A stretch of 64,000 nucleotides of DNA from Diphasiastrum complanatum (lineage: Eukaryota > Streptophyta > Lycopodiopsida > Lycopodiales > Lycopodiaceae), in NCBI GenBank assembly GCA_029204225.1, contig CM055109.1, positions 17,971,590-18,035,589 of the forward strand, written 5' to 3'. Below are positions 27,369 through 38,572 of the stretch, in pieces (positions within the stretch are counted from its first letter, which is position 1; every line of letters starts with the position of its first letter). The translations under genes and the position numbers were made by a program. The notes beneath the pieces were generated by a model, which was not told where the DNA came from, made no database searches, and saw nothing but the letters and a program-made list of their open reading frames with translations.

Positions 27369-28368
27369 TTGTATCATCGTGGATCAGAAAATATTTTACG
27401 AAGATGTGTTTTACCGCATGAAGTACCAGATCTAATCATGTTTTCACATGATGGCATGGGTGGAGGACACTTCTCTGTAGATATTACTGTTCGCAAACTT
27501 TTGCAATCCGGTTGTTGGTGGCCTACGCTTCATAAGGACACAAAATTTTTTATTCAGACATGTGATGTCTGCCAGCGAGCACGACGGCCTACTCGCCAGA
27601 ATTATGAACCCTTACATCCGGTTTTATCGCAAGCACTGTTTGAAAAATGGATACTGGATTATGTTGGTCCTATTCATCCCGCTGCTCAAGGATCTCAGGC
27701 CCGCTACATTATCGTTGCAACTGATTATATGACCAAGTGGGTTGAAGCCAAAGCTGTCAAAATGGCTGATGCGAAATCTACGGCCAAGTTTCTATATGAA
27801 AATATTATAATCAAGTTTGGATGTCCGATCGAAATTGTCAGTGATCAGGGTACACACTTTGTTAATCAAACAATAAAGTGTTTACTGGAAGATTTTTTTG
27901 TTATACATAGATTTAGTACTCCCTATTATCCCAGCTGAATCTTCCAATAAGATTCTCTGCACCATTATTACAAAGATAGTTGAAGCGAGTCGCTCTGATT
28001 GGAAACATAAACTGTATGGAACATTATGGGCATTCAGAACCACTTACAAAAATAGTACAAATCAAACACCTTTTCAACTGGTTTATGGTCAAGATGTTGT
28101 TATGCCAATTAAATTTTTAATCCGATCTTTATGCATAGCAGCAACGGAACGATTAAATGATGATCAGTCTTTACAACTTCGTCATGAAGCGTTGCACAAA
28201 TTATGTGAAACCCGATTGATGGTAGTTCATGCCTTAGTAGTAGAGCAAGCCCGCCGCAAGGCATGGCACGATTGTCGATTGCACAAAAAAGATCTGGAAG
28301 CAGGAGATCTTGCATTGATGTACAAAACCAAGTTGATCAAGGGTAAGTTGAAGGGAAGGCCCGTATAA
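27369..28368 (+). pseudogene. Gypsy integrase, deletion at the third catalytic region
   Basis: Zinc-binding HHCC part: SHDGMGGGHFSVDITVRKLL and FFIQTCDVCQRARRP. Catalytic core: KWILDYVGPIHPAAQGSQAR, TDYMTKWVEAK and IEIVSDQGTHFVN, giving the first two acidic residues. At 27930 the frame stops after FSTPYYPS, and the next frame continues AESSNKILCTIITKI, so a few codons between YYP and the catalytic Glu are lost. The C-terminal part (YGTLWAFRTTYKNSTNQTPF) follows, ending in KGKLKGRPV. Integrase would insert the cDNA in the nucleus. Confidence 0.9.
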
Positions 28369-28689
28369 AGTGAAGGAAATCCTGAACTATGGTGCAGTAA
28401 TTCTTGAGCACTTGGATGGAAAACGATTTGATACTTCGGTAAATGACAGCCGATTACGCAAGTTTCGGCAGCCTGCTTCGCCAGTTCAGCAAGCCTGATC
28501 TCAATATATTTTTCATTTTATTTGTTTCTAATTTTTTGTTTTCAGTAATTAATTTGCTAACTTTTTTTGGAAAAAGACAGTTAAAAAAATAATAATAAGG
28601 AAAGACTGATGAGCAAAAGTCAGGAAGCCATCAGCATAAAGGAAAGGAAACACAGTACTTTTATGGAAAATGACTTCGAAAATCACCGT

Positions 28690-29070
28690 TTTGGGCAAAT
28701 TTGGCCAATACAGTCTCAAATACCTTCGCTGAGCTCTCAGATTGTACATCCACCCTTGATTTATCTAAATTGAGGTGGGCGAAGGTTTCTGAGAAGAGAA
28801 AATTCAATTTTTGAGTCAGACGAATGTTCAGTGATATGCCATTTTGGGAACCTTCGTCGAGCATCATAACGTCATTATGAACCTTCGTCGACCTGCTAGA
28901 TGATCTTAAAATGTCAAAATTAGACTGTCCATAGATTCAGATTGTGAAAAAAAAAACATTCACGATAGTACCTGGGCGAAGGATCTTTTGGGCGAAGGTT
29001 CATCCTTCGCCAGCCTTGGAAAACGTTCGCCTGATAGGTTCAGGTCCCTAGAAACCTTCGTCGAGATTTT
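28690..29070 (+). repeat. Second AACCTTCGYC cluster, with a perfect hairpin
   Basis: Motif copies in both orientations between integrase and the additional ORF: about 28722, 28778 (inverted), 28850, 28880, 28975 (inverted), 28992 (inverted), 29004 and 29055. At 28991-29011 GGCGAAGG and CCTTCGCC form a perfect 8-bp stem with a 5-base loop. The cluster recalls the leader cluster at 23.6-24.3 kb. Confidence 0.75.
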
Positions 29071-29295
29071 TATAGCCCATTTGTACAGTACTGTACATGC
29101 TTGCAAATTTTTGTTCAGAACTGATCAGCCCAACTACTATTCAGTGTAATGGACCCTCCAAATACACTTATAAGTTGGCTGAATTTGATTCATTTCTCAC
29201 TTGTGCTAGCGAAGCTCTTGCGACCAAAGCCTTCCAAATTTCCTGCATTGCCTTCTGATACACTCTCACGCGATTATAATTTCTTTCTGATCATC

Positions 29296-31703
29296 ATGTC
29301 GTCTACTGATACTTCCTAGTCTCCACGCTATACTATCCATCGTGATGTCCCATCTGCAATGGACATCATGATTCTTCCTAGCACAAGCATGGTCACTCAG
29401 TGGATGACCCTTGTGGAGCGTCTACTTACTGCAATGGGTATTCATGAGAGAGCCTTTTCGGGACGCATCAATATGGATTTCATCACTCTTGCCTTCAGTA
29501 CGTGGAAGGAAGAGAAATCCAAATTTTATATCACCTTCCAAGGAGCCACACACAAGATGGGCGTCACTGAGGCCGCACTTGCAGCTATCGGAATCTCATC
29601 CAATACGCAAGCCTCACCCAATCACAAGCACGCCAAACAGGCCATCAAGCCATACATCGACCCCACCAACGATCTGCACTGGGCTAATGATGGCTACCTT
29701 TTGGAAGCCATCACTGAGCCTTTCATCCATGTCGCTGCCCAGTTGTTGAATCATTTCATGATGGTTGGCAACCTCAGGAAAGACCGCATCACATCTCAAA
29801 TCTTTCACAGGATAGTGGAGTCCCACATAAAGTTGGCCAAAGCCCCTCTTGAACCATTTAACTGGTTCAAGACTGTTTCTGGTGAGCTCAAGCGAGCTAT
29901 TAAGGCCAATACAAAGCAGCAGTTCGCCGTTGGCTCTCTATTGTCCCTCTTAGCCACTTCTCACTTAGAAAACAGAATCCATGGCTTCCACCTAGATTCT
30001 GTGCTTTCGGTTTATGAAGAAACACCGGCCGAGTCATCTCACCAGACCTCAAATTCTCATAGTCGCCGTCGACCACGCAGCGAGATCGTAATTCCTGACT
30101 CGCCTTCCACTTCACGACGACGTACTAGGCATACCTCATCAGCTACGAGGATATTTTTGAAGAAGAAGAGACTTTGGCACCTATTCCACGTCTACCACGG
30201 ACAATACCATCAGGGTCTCCTACTACTGCCACCTCCACGACTGTCGATTCTAGTGATGCTCTTGGGTTAGTTTCAAGACTTGGGCAAGTGATCCAGTCTA
30301 TGCTGGATAAAAAAAAAGAAATGGAACAAAGGATCTCTGATTTAGGATCCGAAAACACTCTGATCAGCCAGAAAATTGTCCAGGTGGATCAAGAGGTGAA
30401 GATAGCCAAGCAACATGAAGAAAATGTTGAAAGTGAAAAGAAATTGGCCCTGACAACCGCACAAGATCAGGTAGATAAGGTAGTGCAAGATGCCAAGCAA
30501 CAAGTGCAGCTGCTGAAGGGGCAATTACAAATGGTCGAACAAGACCGCACATGGCTTCAAGGTGAATTGGATGCGACCACCCTTGAGCGCGATGCATATT
30601 TGCAAACACAAATACCCGATCATCCGGTCACGCCGATGGAGATTGCATATTTGTTCAAGAAAGTGGAAACATACAAAGTGGCCCTTCAGGGATTCCAAGG
30701 CCGCTTTGATAGGTTCAAAGGAGTAGCTTTAACCGAGTTGGCAAAGGCAAAAGAGACCATCAATGCCTATGAGAAAGCCGTCGCTCAAGTGTTGTAAGCT
30801 GGACCAAAAATCCCCGTCCCGGTCATGCCGCAATTCTCCCCTTCGCGCCAAGAAGTTGTATAGATGGATACAAGGGTTGATTCGAGCATGGAACAGGGGG
30901 GAGCTCTAGATCTAGCAGATCAATCGCCAACTATACCGGCAGTACAAGTGGGTCCATCCTCATCAAGGACAAGCCATTTATTTAGAAGGCCCATCAGCGT
31001 CGAGGACCAGATCAAGCCCTTCTTAAAGCCGCATCCACATGAGTCCTCGCATGGTGGATGGGTTCTCAAATTTAAGACCTCCGAGATTGAGACCGACAAA
31101 GAATTGGACAAAATACCTGCACTGGGAGAGCAGCCGACATGGAGAATCATGATTTTTGAGAAAACTTCGGAATCAATTAGGAGTTACGTCGTCAGCCCTC
31201 GCCAGTTGCGGGTAGATCCTTATTACGTGCCAATGCCGCGAAGACAAAAATGGAAAGATTTGGGGTTGGCTATGGATAAAATCACCATCCATACGCCCAA
31301 TTGGCCAATCATCCACCAGTCTTACAGTTGGAATATTTCAGTGGACTTCCACTGGGCCTTACAAGCATATCAGAGAGAGTATGTCCACTCTCCGGACTCA
31401 ACGGTGCGACAATCGGCAATGTTTGCAAAAGATCTAACTCTGTTGGCGTAAGTGGCAACCAAATGGGACGATTGCCTTCCTACCCTGGCATTTGATCCAA
31501 ATAAGCCGATGGCCTCAGAGCAAATCAAAGATCAGCTGCCGATTGCTCGACTGTATTTCCGTGCGGCTATGATGGGAGGCTCTTGGGAATCCCGCTTCAC
31601 CTCATGGACAACTTCCAAGTGGATTGCCGAAGTCCACCGTTATTTCCTGCCGCATAATTTGGATTTCAATACTGCACGTCTTGACTTTATGGAGAAGGTG
31701 TAG
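29296..31703 (+). pseudogene. Additional 3' ORF of the gypsy element, unknown function
   Basis: A sense coding region of about 800 codons between integrase and the 3' LTR. An ATG at 29296 is in frame with the main frame but meets TAG at 29317. Part 1 (29359 to about 30170) has helical sequence such as HWANDGYLLEAITEPFIHVA and FNWFKTVSGELKRAIK, then a basic Ser/Arg-rich stretch. After a frameshift, part 2 (to 30797) is a coiled-coil-like region of about 120 residues rich in Lys/Glu/Gln with Leu spacing. Parts 3 and 4 (30864-31451, then 31452-31703, split by a TAA) carry SHGGWVLKFKT and WTTSKWIAEVHRYFLP. No signal peptide or clear membrane helix, so it is not obviously env-like. It remains homologous to the inverted copy at 39.9-40.1 kb. 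Confidence 0.75.
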
Positions 31704-31801
31704 TATCATTTAATTAGGATTCGGCGCGAAGCCAATAAAAGTTCCCAATAACTGCATATTGTAGGTGTCGTAGGACTGCCACCAGTTTTGGTGGGAGATA
31801 C

Positions 31802-32543
31802 TGTTGGAGGGCTTGCGAATCCCAAGACAACCATAACCCTAGTTAATAAGTGAGAGGGATTTGGCACCCTACGTGTGTAAGTCCAACCCGATGACCACAT
31901 AGTTATTTGATTAATTAGAATGTTAATAAAAGGACTTTAGGCGTTTTTGCGGGACTTTTAATGTCACAGGGCCTAAATGTCAAGTTAGTGAATAAAGTTG
32001 GGTTTCCCTCCAATTTTGATGGTTCCCACACTTTTTTAAATTTGAATAAAAAGAGAGGCAAGACTGGACCAATTTGATTCAGAGGCCAGGGTCCTCCTCT
32101 CTACTATAAAAAGGGACCAACTCGAGTTGCCCCTCATATTCATTTCCTCATTTCCATAAAGCAGATTGGTTCTGTTTAGAAATGGATTGATGAATGTCCT
32201 TGCTCTTCCTCACTTTTCCTCCATTTCTCATGCTTTCTTTGGACTTTGCTAATTGTTGGATCTGATCATTATTGGGATTGCTATTTCTTATGCTTTTTGT
32301 GAGAGAGAAAAGGAGAGAGAGAAGAGTAAGTTTCTATCATTGTTGTGGATTTAGGGTTAATGGATGTAGTGTTAATGCTTAGTGTTAATGGATGTAGTGT
32401 TAGATCCTCCATTCATGTTGAAATCTGAACTATACTATCGCTCTCATGGGAACGAACCTACGCGTGACAACTAACTCCGTCTCTTTGATGCTAGGTTGAC
32501 TAGATCTTGGATTCATGTTAGGCAAGGAAAGAAACCCACTACA
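31802..32543 (+). repeat. 3' LTR of the gypsy element (742 bp)
   Basis: Same ends as the 5' LTR and collinear throughout, including the TATA-like run (32103-32111). It lies 98 bp after the stop of the additional ORF. The following bases are CTTAG, then the minus-strand frame resumes. Confidence 0.95.
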
Positions 32544-32890
32544 CTTAGTCAAACTTAGATATATCCTAACCCAATCCAAATTACCAAGTAGATCAACAAG
32601 ACACAAGACTTTATCTTTAGATCTAGTAGCGATACATGTAGCCCGATCAGTTTCGATAATAAAACCATGCAAAGTAGTGGCCTTTTTCAAACAACATATC
32701 AAGGACTGAACAAAATGGTCATGTGGAGGAAGGGGCTCCCCATAACCTAAGGTGACGACATCTTGAAACCAACCCGAGGACTGATCATAAAAAAGACCTA
32801 AGTTAGCCGATGAATCATAAATAAAAAGTAAATGTTTGATACTACCCCAACCAAAGGATAGTCGGATTTACATCGCAAGGATGCAGAGAG
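32544..32890 (-). pseudogene. Upstream half of the unidentified gene split by the gypsy element
   Basis: Reading leftward on the minus strand: FGWGSIKHLLFIYDSSANLG, then QSSGWFQDVVTLGYGEPLPP, ICCLKKATTLHGFIIETDRA and LLGNLDWVRIYLSLTK, ending at the outer edge of the 3' LTR. It continues in the same frame into 22565-22323 when the element is skipped. The start is not determined; the frame peters out near 32890. No family recognised. It may be a host gene or an older transposon. Confidence 0.5.
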
Positions 32891-34400
32891 AGAGAGTTAA
32901 AAGTATTCACATAGTTCCTCTTGCTTAAAATACCCTTTGAAACCTTTATTCAATAAGCCAGCAAGATAAAATATAGCTGAGAAGTAAAATATAGTACAAT
33001 AAAGCACCATAAAGCAAGACTTTTTTCAAGACATCCAGCTGGTACCTGTGACCATCCCACAATACAAAACCATGCGAGCTAGTACGTGAGGAAGACAGAT
33101 GTCAACGTTGAATGTCAGTTGTTATCCATGTACAAAATAAGCATTGCTACTTAACAGCTTAGTTCGATTGAAAAATTCGTAGTCCAATCTTCTCGTTTAC
33201 TTGTGGATTTTAGCGATAGGCTAAGCCGTCATAATACCATATCAGGGCGAAAGCCATGCTGATTAGTGTAATAGGCGTTAGTCCATATCAATTACTAATA
33301 TTTAATATATATAAACGATATGACGCTTGCTAAAAACATGTGAAACTCGTTTTCTCGAAGATATCTTTTGGGTTGAGCAAGGACACACATACAATGGTAT
33401 TAGGGCAAATCCATGTCATACTAACCTGTGGACTCATAGATGGGTCATATAATAGCGTCAAAACCCTTATCCATGCTTCCCAAGAGTGTCTGAGTTCGAA
33501 TATTATTCTAGTTCCTAGTGCAAACTTGAAAGGGCAAGTGTAGAATTTACGTAGTTATTTAGGTTGCCAGTTTTTAGAACAAGGGAATAAAAACCAATGA
33601 CTTGTATAGTCTTAATCAATATGTTAGGGCAATTCCATGCCATTCTAACATTAGAGACTATAATGACCCTTGCACAAATCCATGCATTCCAACAGTATTT
33701 TAAGCAAAAAATGAATAGGATTAAACATCTTGGGTTAGGTCGAAAATAGTTTGAAAACCACCGTGTAAGCAATAAGAAAGTTACGTGAATAAAAAATCAA
33801 GTATGAGGAGAATATTGTTTTTGTAACGTCTTTGATTAGTCGAGGTGGTGGTACTCTTTGCTAGTAATGATAAAGCTCAAACTGAATAGTGGTGGAAGCG
33901 TTATCTTGTGAAGATGCCATGATGTATTCGCTTCTATCGATTCTTCATGCATTACCACAACAATACTTTAGTGATGAGTTAATAACATTAAAGCGATAAT
34001 TGAGTTATCTGCAGAACTACATCATTTAAAGCCAATACTATCTATCATAGTATGATAGGAAACATCCATTTCTTCATTTGTTTTATAGGAGCATGAGGTA
34101 GAGGTGTAGTACCCATGATCGATATATGTTTCGATCCTAACGAATGATAAAAGTTAAGCCTCGTTAGTGTAGACTGCAAGAACCTTTCATAACAACATTA
34201 GATTCTACTTCATGTGTTTATAGCTATCATTCAGCTAAGTGATTGAAAGAAAGAATAACGAAGTCAGCGATTGAATCGCTGATCTATTAAGCGTAGAGTG
34301 AGTATAAACCACTTCACGTTACCGTATATAACAATAGTAATGATCAACATGATTAGTATTAGTGGTGGCTGTCACCATCATGTTAATACTACAGAAAAGC
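32891..34400. other. Non-coding AT-rich stretch, nothing recognised
   Basis: Only short frames with no protein-like composition (33340-33543 plus, 33515-33772 minus). No LTR ends, terminal inverted repeats or simple repeats of note were found by eye. Confidence 0.5.
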
Positions 34401-35142
34401 TTCATAAATTGGAACAAATTTTTTAGCTCAAAGTGTATGTGGTGTAACCATTAAGCTACCACTACGAGTATGTATGCATGTTCCCACAGACCATTGTGAA
34501 GGATTGCAGATCATTGATGATCGAATCCACAAAAAGATCTTGGGTTACAAAAGAAGCTACTCTACCAACCTCACCATTGTAGAAAAATCAGCATCTACAC
34601 ATAAAATGAGATGCAAACTCTAATAGAACTTGATCAAACATGAATCAAAAGATAAAGTGCTATTGCTGTATGTACAAAACTAGCAAGCTACTGTATTTCA
34701 CACGTGTGGAGCCAAAAATAGCAAATATAGATCATTCTACACATAGAATTGCATGGAATCACAGGTATAGTGCACCAATGGATAGTAGAACCTAAGAGAA
34801 CCATGTATAAGCATGAAATGGGATAGAGAAGAGATCAGAAGATATGTCTCTCCATGAGTGACATCCTTTTATAGCAAGTTTAAACCCTATGTGGCCACTT
34901 GGCTTTCTCACCAAAATGCTAACCCTACTATTTTTGGGTCGAGATTCAAAGTAGCCAACATTCAAATTTGAATCTATTGAAACTCAACTTCAAACTTTTC
35001 CACACTATCAAAACGTGTTTATTCATAGGAAATTTAGACTAATGAACTTTGAAAAGTCAAACTCTAAGTCTAAAACAAAGTTGGCCTCAATTTGCCAAAT
35101 ATGGAAATATAACAAATATGATCAAACTAGTTGAATCTTTCA
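34400..35142 (-). repeat. Probable 3' LTR of copia B (left edge uncertain)
   Basis: Begins, on the minus strand, TGAAAGATTCAAC directly after the polypurine tract. The minus strand carries CTATAAAAGG at 34865-34874, a good TATA box. The far end cannot be fixed without a second copy. Confidence 0.55.
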
Positions 35143-35454
35143 CACTCCCTCTTCAACTAGTTTTAGCATAGAATTTGATAACACTCCAAGTGATGTCCTA
35201 TGCCTCATGAACAAGTCCTTTCCCAATGCTTTGGTGAAAATATCAGCTACACATTCCCTTGAGGACACATGTTGAAGCTCCACCTCCTTTGCAATGACTT
35301 GCTCCCTCACAAAATGATACAATACCACTTCAATGAGCAATGAAGAATCACATAAAATGTAAATGAGATGACTCCTCCATGCTTTCAACTTTGAACTCTT
35401 TGGAAAAATATAGCAAACAAACAATAAATGTGAGTGATCAACATTTTCTTGCAT
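35140..35454 (-). pseudogene. Copia B RNase H tail
   Basis: The end of the frame, EVELQHVSSRECVADIFTKA followed by LGKDLF and LGVLSNSMLKLVEEGV, is the usual C-terminus of copia pol. The TGA stop overlaps the LTR start. Confidence 0.85.
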
Positions 35455-35625
35455 GTCTCCTTATTTTTCCTTTGTTGCCATGTATCCACCATGACACTCC
35501 ATGAATGAGCCTCCATCTCCATCTTGCCACAAGATACCATCATACCTTGATGACTTGAGCATGAATGAGTGACATAATGAGCCTCCAATAGCCTCATTTC
35601 CATCCGCAAAAACCATCCAAGAATG

Positions 35626-36147
35626 CTAGTACAAATCCAACATTAAAATGATGCTCATCAGTTTAACTAGTTTTACCATATCTTGACAATTTGCACACAT
35701 CCACATGAAAATGCCCAAACATGAGACTAAACAAGTAAAGTAAATTTGAACAACACTTCCTTGCTGCTCCTTTGACCTTACTTGAGTCTTCAATAACCTA
35801 CAAGAATAGATCCATAACATATTTGCCAATTGACTCTCCTTCGATGCTCTTGACTGGCTCCAAATTGCCATCTTTCCTTTTGACTAGTTGACGCCCTTTG
35901 AGATCAACCTCTTGATCATCAACTTGACCATAAAAGTCATTGAACAAAATTTGTTTTCCAGATCCATTACTTCTGTAAAGTCATGAAAACATCCAATAGC
36001 TTTCTTATCCTTAGGTAACTCCACCAATCTCCATGTTCCATTTTTCATAAGAACTTGATACTCAAGATCCATTGCTTGGATCCACTCGTTTTCTTTCCTT
36101 GCTTCATCTACACTTGTAGGTTCATTAAAAGAGGCCAAGAAAGCCAT
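35626..36147 (-). pseudogene. Copia B reverse transcriptase start, truncated
   Basis: MAFLASFNEPTSVDEARKEN, then WIQAMDLEYQVLMKNGTWRL and VELPKDKKAIGC match the start of copia RT, ending with a short recognisable VMDLENKF-type relic. The palm region with YVDD is not found; sequence 35626-35871 resembles RT only weakly. The gap to the RNase H tail implies a deletion of several hundred codons. Confidence 0.75.
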
Positions 36148-36430
36148 ACAATTTCCAAAAACTACTTGCTTACCCTTTTCATCATATGTGAGCCTTGTAC
36201 TTGCCTTTCTCTTGATGTTCTCCTTGGCTTTTGACTTGATGAAGGTCCATCATCATCACCATCTAAAGTAGGATCCTTTACATCAACATCAAAGAATGTT
36301 ATATCCATCCACACCTTTATCAATCATGCTTGAAGACACTTTTGGAATGTTCCCCTCATCAAAGATGACATCTCTACCAACAATCACTTTGTTAGTATTA
36401 ATGTAAACCTTGTAGGCTTTACTTACCTCA

Positions 36431-37590
36431 CTATATCCAACAAAAATACCTCTCCTTGGTCCTATCATCAAGAGTAATGTTGACATAGCATGTGAATCCA
36501 AAGGTTCTTAGAAAGTTGACACTCACCCTCCCCTTGAATAGCATCTCAAAAGGTGTCCTTCCATCCAAAATAGCACTCGGCCACCTATTGCACAAGAACT
36601 TGGCACACAACAAATCTTGATCCCAAAATGGTTTGTCAAGATTAGCACTTAACCTCATGGCTTTAGCACTTTCACATAAAATCCTACTTTGAACTTGGTA
36701 GATATGTAGTCACCACCATTGTCACTCCTTAAGCACTTGATCTTTATGGCATTCTTGAACTTGATAAATACATCATACACTTCATCCTTGCTCTTCAGTA
36801 GATAGATCCAACAAAATCTACTAAAATCATCAATGAATGCTACATAAATCTTAGCTCCGTTATTGCTAATTGTAGTAAATCCATGAATATTCGAATGTAC
36901 AAGTTGAAAAGGCTTTGTAGATCTAGATGTAGATCTAGTATAAGGTAGTCTATGTGACTTAGACAAAGCACAAGACTCACAAACATGTTTGATGCCACTT
37001 AAGGAGCTTGGAAGACCTGTCACAACCTTCTTTCTAGCCATTACCTCCAATGACTTGAAGTTGAGGTGTCCTATCCTTTTATGCCAAACCTCTTGAATAG
37101 GTATTTGCTCTCTTGCAACACATCCAACTTGGTTAGCAATAACACAAGCATCTAGTTTGAACAACTTCTCTTGCCTTTTACCTTTTCCAATCAAGACATC
37201 CTTCCTTTTGATCATACAAGCATCTCCATCAAACTCAACCTTGAGGCCTTTACTTAGCATTTGACTCACACTAAGCAAGTTCTTGGTAATAGATGGAATA
37301 AACAAGACATCCTCCAAAGGAAAATTCCTATTTGTAGAGATAGAAATAGGAATTGTGCCAATCCCTTTGATTGCACACTCACCATCATTGGCGGTGCAGA
37401 TCACCCTCTCGTCATCTCTGAATGCCAACAAAGAAGTGAAGTATTTTTTGTGAACAGTCATGTGTGAACTTGTTCCACTATAAATCCACCAAGGATCTAG
37501 ATCTCCATCATTAGCAAGCATACATGAAGACATCACAAAAGCATCATCATGTGCATCTTGATAGTCAGTTGTCATCCTATGCAGAAGCAA
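36431..37590 (-). pseudogene. Copia B protease-integrase with lost catalytic residues
   Basis: A 311-codon open stretch plus continuation. Protease motif: WWIYSGTSSHM, where the catalytic Asp of DSG reads Tyr. Then LEDVLFIPSITKNLLSVSQM; the GAG-pre-integrase zinc site WHKRIGHLNFKSLEVM with CESCALSK; and the integrase core, where the first catalytic segment reads LVHSNIHGF (Asn instead of Asp) and the second is intact (CLRSDNGGDY). After 36655 the frame shifts to NLDKPFWDQDLLCAKFLCNR and SAILDGRTPFEML, the integrase C-terminal half, and then FLRTFGFTCYVN and RRGIFVGYSEVSKAYKVY. Both enzymes would be inactive. Confidence 0.9.
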
Positions 37591-37780
37591 TAGCCAAAGT
37601 CATGGCGTGTAACAATGCTACATCAACATCAAGAAAGAACAAACCTCGACAAAGTATATACGTTGACGATGAGTGCAAGGAGGAGTAGTATTTTCTCTCA
37701 TAGCCTTTGTGATGTGTCCCGTTTATGCTAGAATGATTTTTGAACTCACATTTCATATGTAATTGTAGGGGATGTTCCAC

Positions 37781-38572
37781 AATTTTTGGTTAAGCGATGG
37801 GCTATTACTAATTTTGATCATGATTAGGTGCTTAATCATAATGTCAATAGAGCTCGTGCATGTATGGTTTGCATTTTGGTTTTTATTTATCTGATGTGCA
37901 CAATAATTTATGTGTACAATTACAATTTAGGGAGGCAATCATAGCCTTTTAGAGAACATAATCTATGTTTTGTACTCTGGAGGTGTGGTCCAAAAGTATA
38001 GAGGGAGTCCTGTAAAGTGACGAGGTCCAAAACTTGAAAAATGATTCGATAAACTATTTCAACTAGAGTTTGAAGATGTGGCCAAGGGAAAAATTAGGAT
38101 TTGTTGAGAAGGAGAGATTTTTCACCACAATCATTAGTCTTGAAAATCAATGAAATAGACAAAACAAAACTCACAATTTATTTACTCGCAAAATTCTTCC
38201 ATGGCCGTTTGCTGTGTGTTTGGGGGAGGTACCAAGAGCTAGTTTGGATGTGGAAGGCCTAAGAAAAAATCTATACGTGTCTGTTTAATGCACTCCATAT
38301 TCTGTGCACGATTGGATATGGAAGGCAAGAGCCATAAGACTGGTTGCACACCAAACCAATATGTATGAACCTAATATTGCTATCGACTTAACAACATAGG
38401 AGAAACTTTGATCGCACACAAAAGTGATATCGGATGCAAAATTGTGAAAAAATTGCCCAAACCTCGGGATGCCAATTTTATACATCCTTTTCTTGCACGT
38501 GAGAATGCACGTTGGCAACACATGTGAAAAAATCGGGTGACTACATGTTGCAGAGATCATTGACTCACACGT
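37781..38572. other. Non-coding stretch, nothing recognised
   Basis: AT-rich with no convincing frame. A minus-strand frame of 136 codons (38285-38695) is Cys/His-rich by composition but shows no zinc-finger spacing. Short imperfect repeats around GTTGACCCAATC/CACACGTGT occur from 38540 to 38690. Confidence 0.45.

Larger units (their letters stand above)
22571..32543 (+). mobile_element. Gypsy LTR retrotransposon with a 3' additional ORF
   Basis: A 9973-bp element. The LTRs at 22571-23313 and 31802-32543 both run TGTTGGAGGG to CCCACTACA. An Asp-tRNA-type primer-binding site sits five bases after the 5' LTR, and a purine-rich tract (GGTGGGAGATAC) sits just before the 3' LTR. The internal order is leader with short repeats, gag, RT, RNase H, integrase, then about 2.4 kb of additional coding sequence in sense. 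Pol order puts it in Ty3/gypsy; the Asp-tRNA PBS and extra ORF resemble the Tat/Athila branch, which is inference. I saw no chromodomain. Flanking pentamers are TTTAA (left) and CTTAG (right), a poor match, but frame continuity of the interrupted ORF supports CTTAG as the target. Stops and frameshifts make it non-autonomous. Confidence 0.95.
34400..37780 (-). mobile_element. Copia retrotransposon B, decayed
   Basis: Minus-strand copia pol remnants (protease to RNase H end) with LTR-like DNA to the left. The 3' LTR boundary is set by the purine run GAAGAGGGAGTG followed by TGAAAG on the minus strand, at about 35142. The inner edge of that LTR near 34400 is a guess, since no second LTR is present to compare. 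No gag, PBS or 5' LTR was found to the right of 37.8 kb. RT is mostly missing. It is a different family from copia A. Confidence 0.75.
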
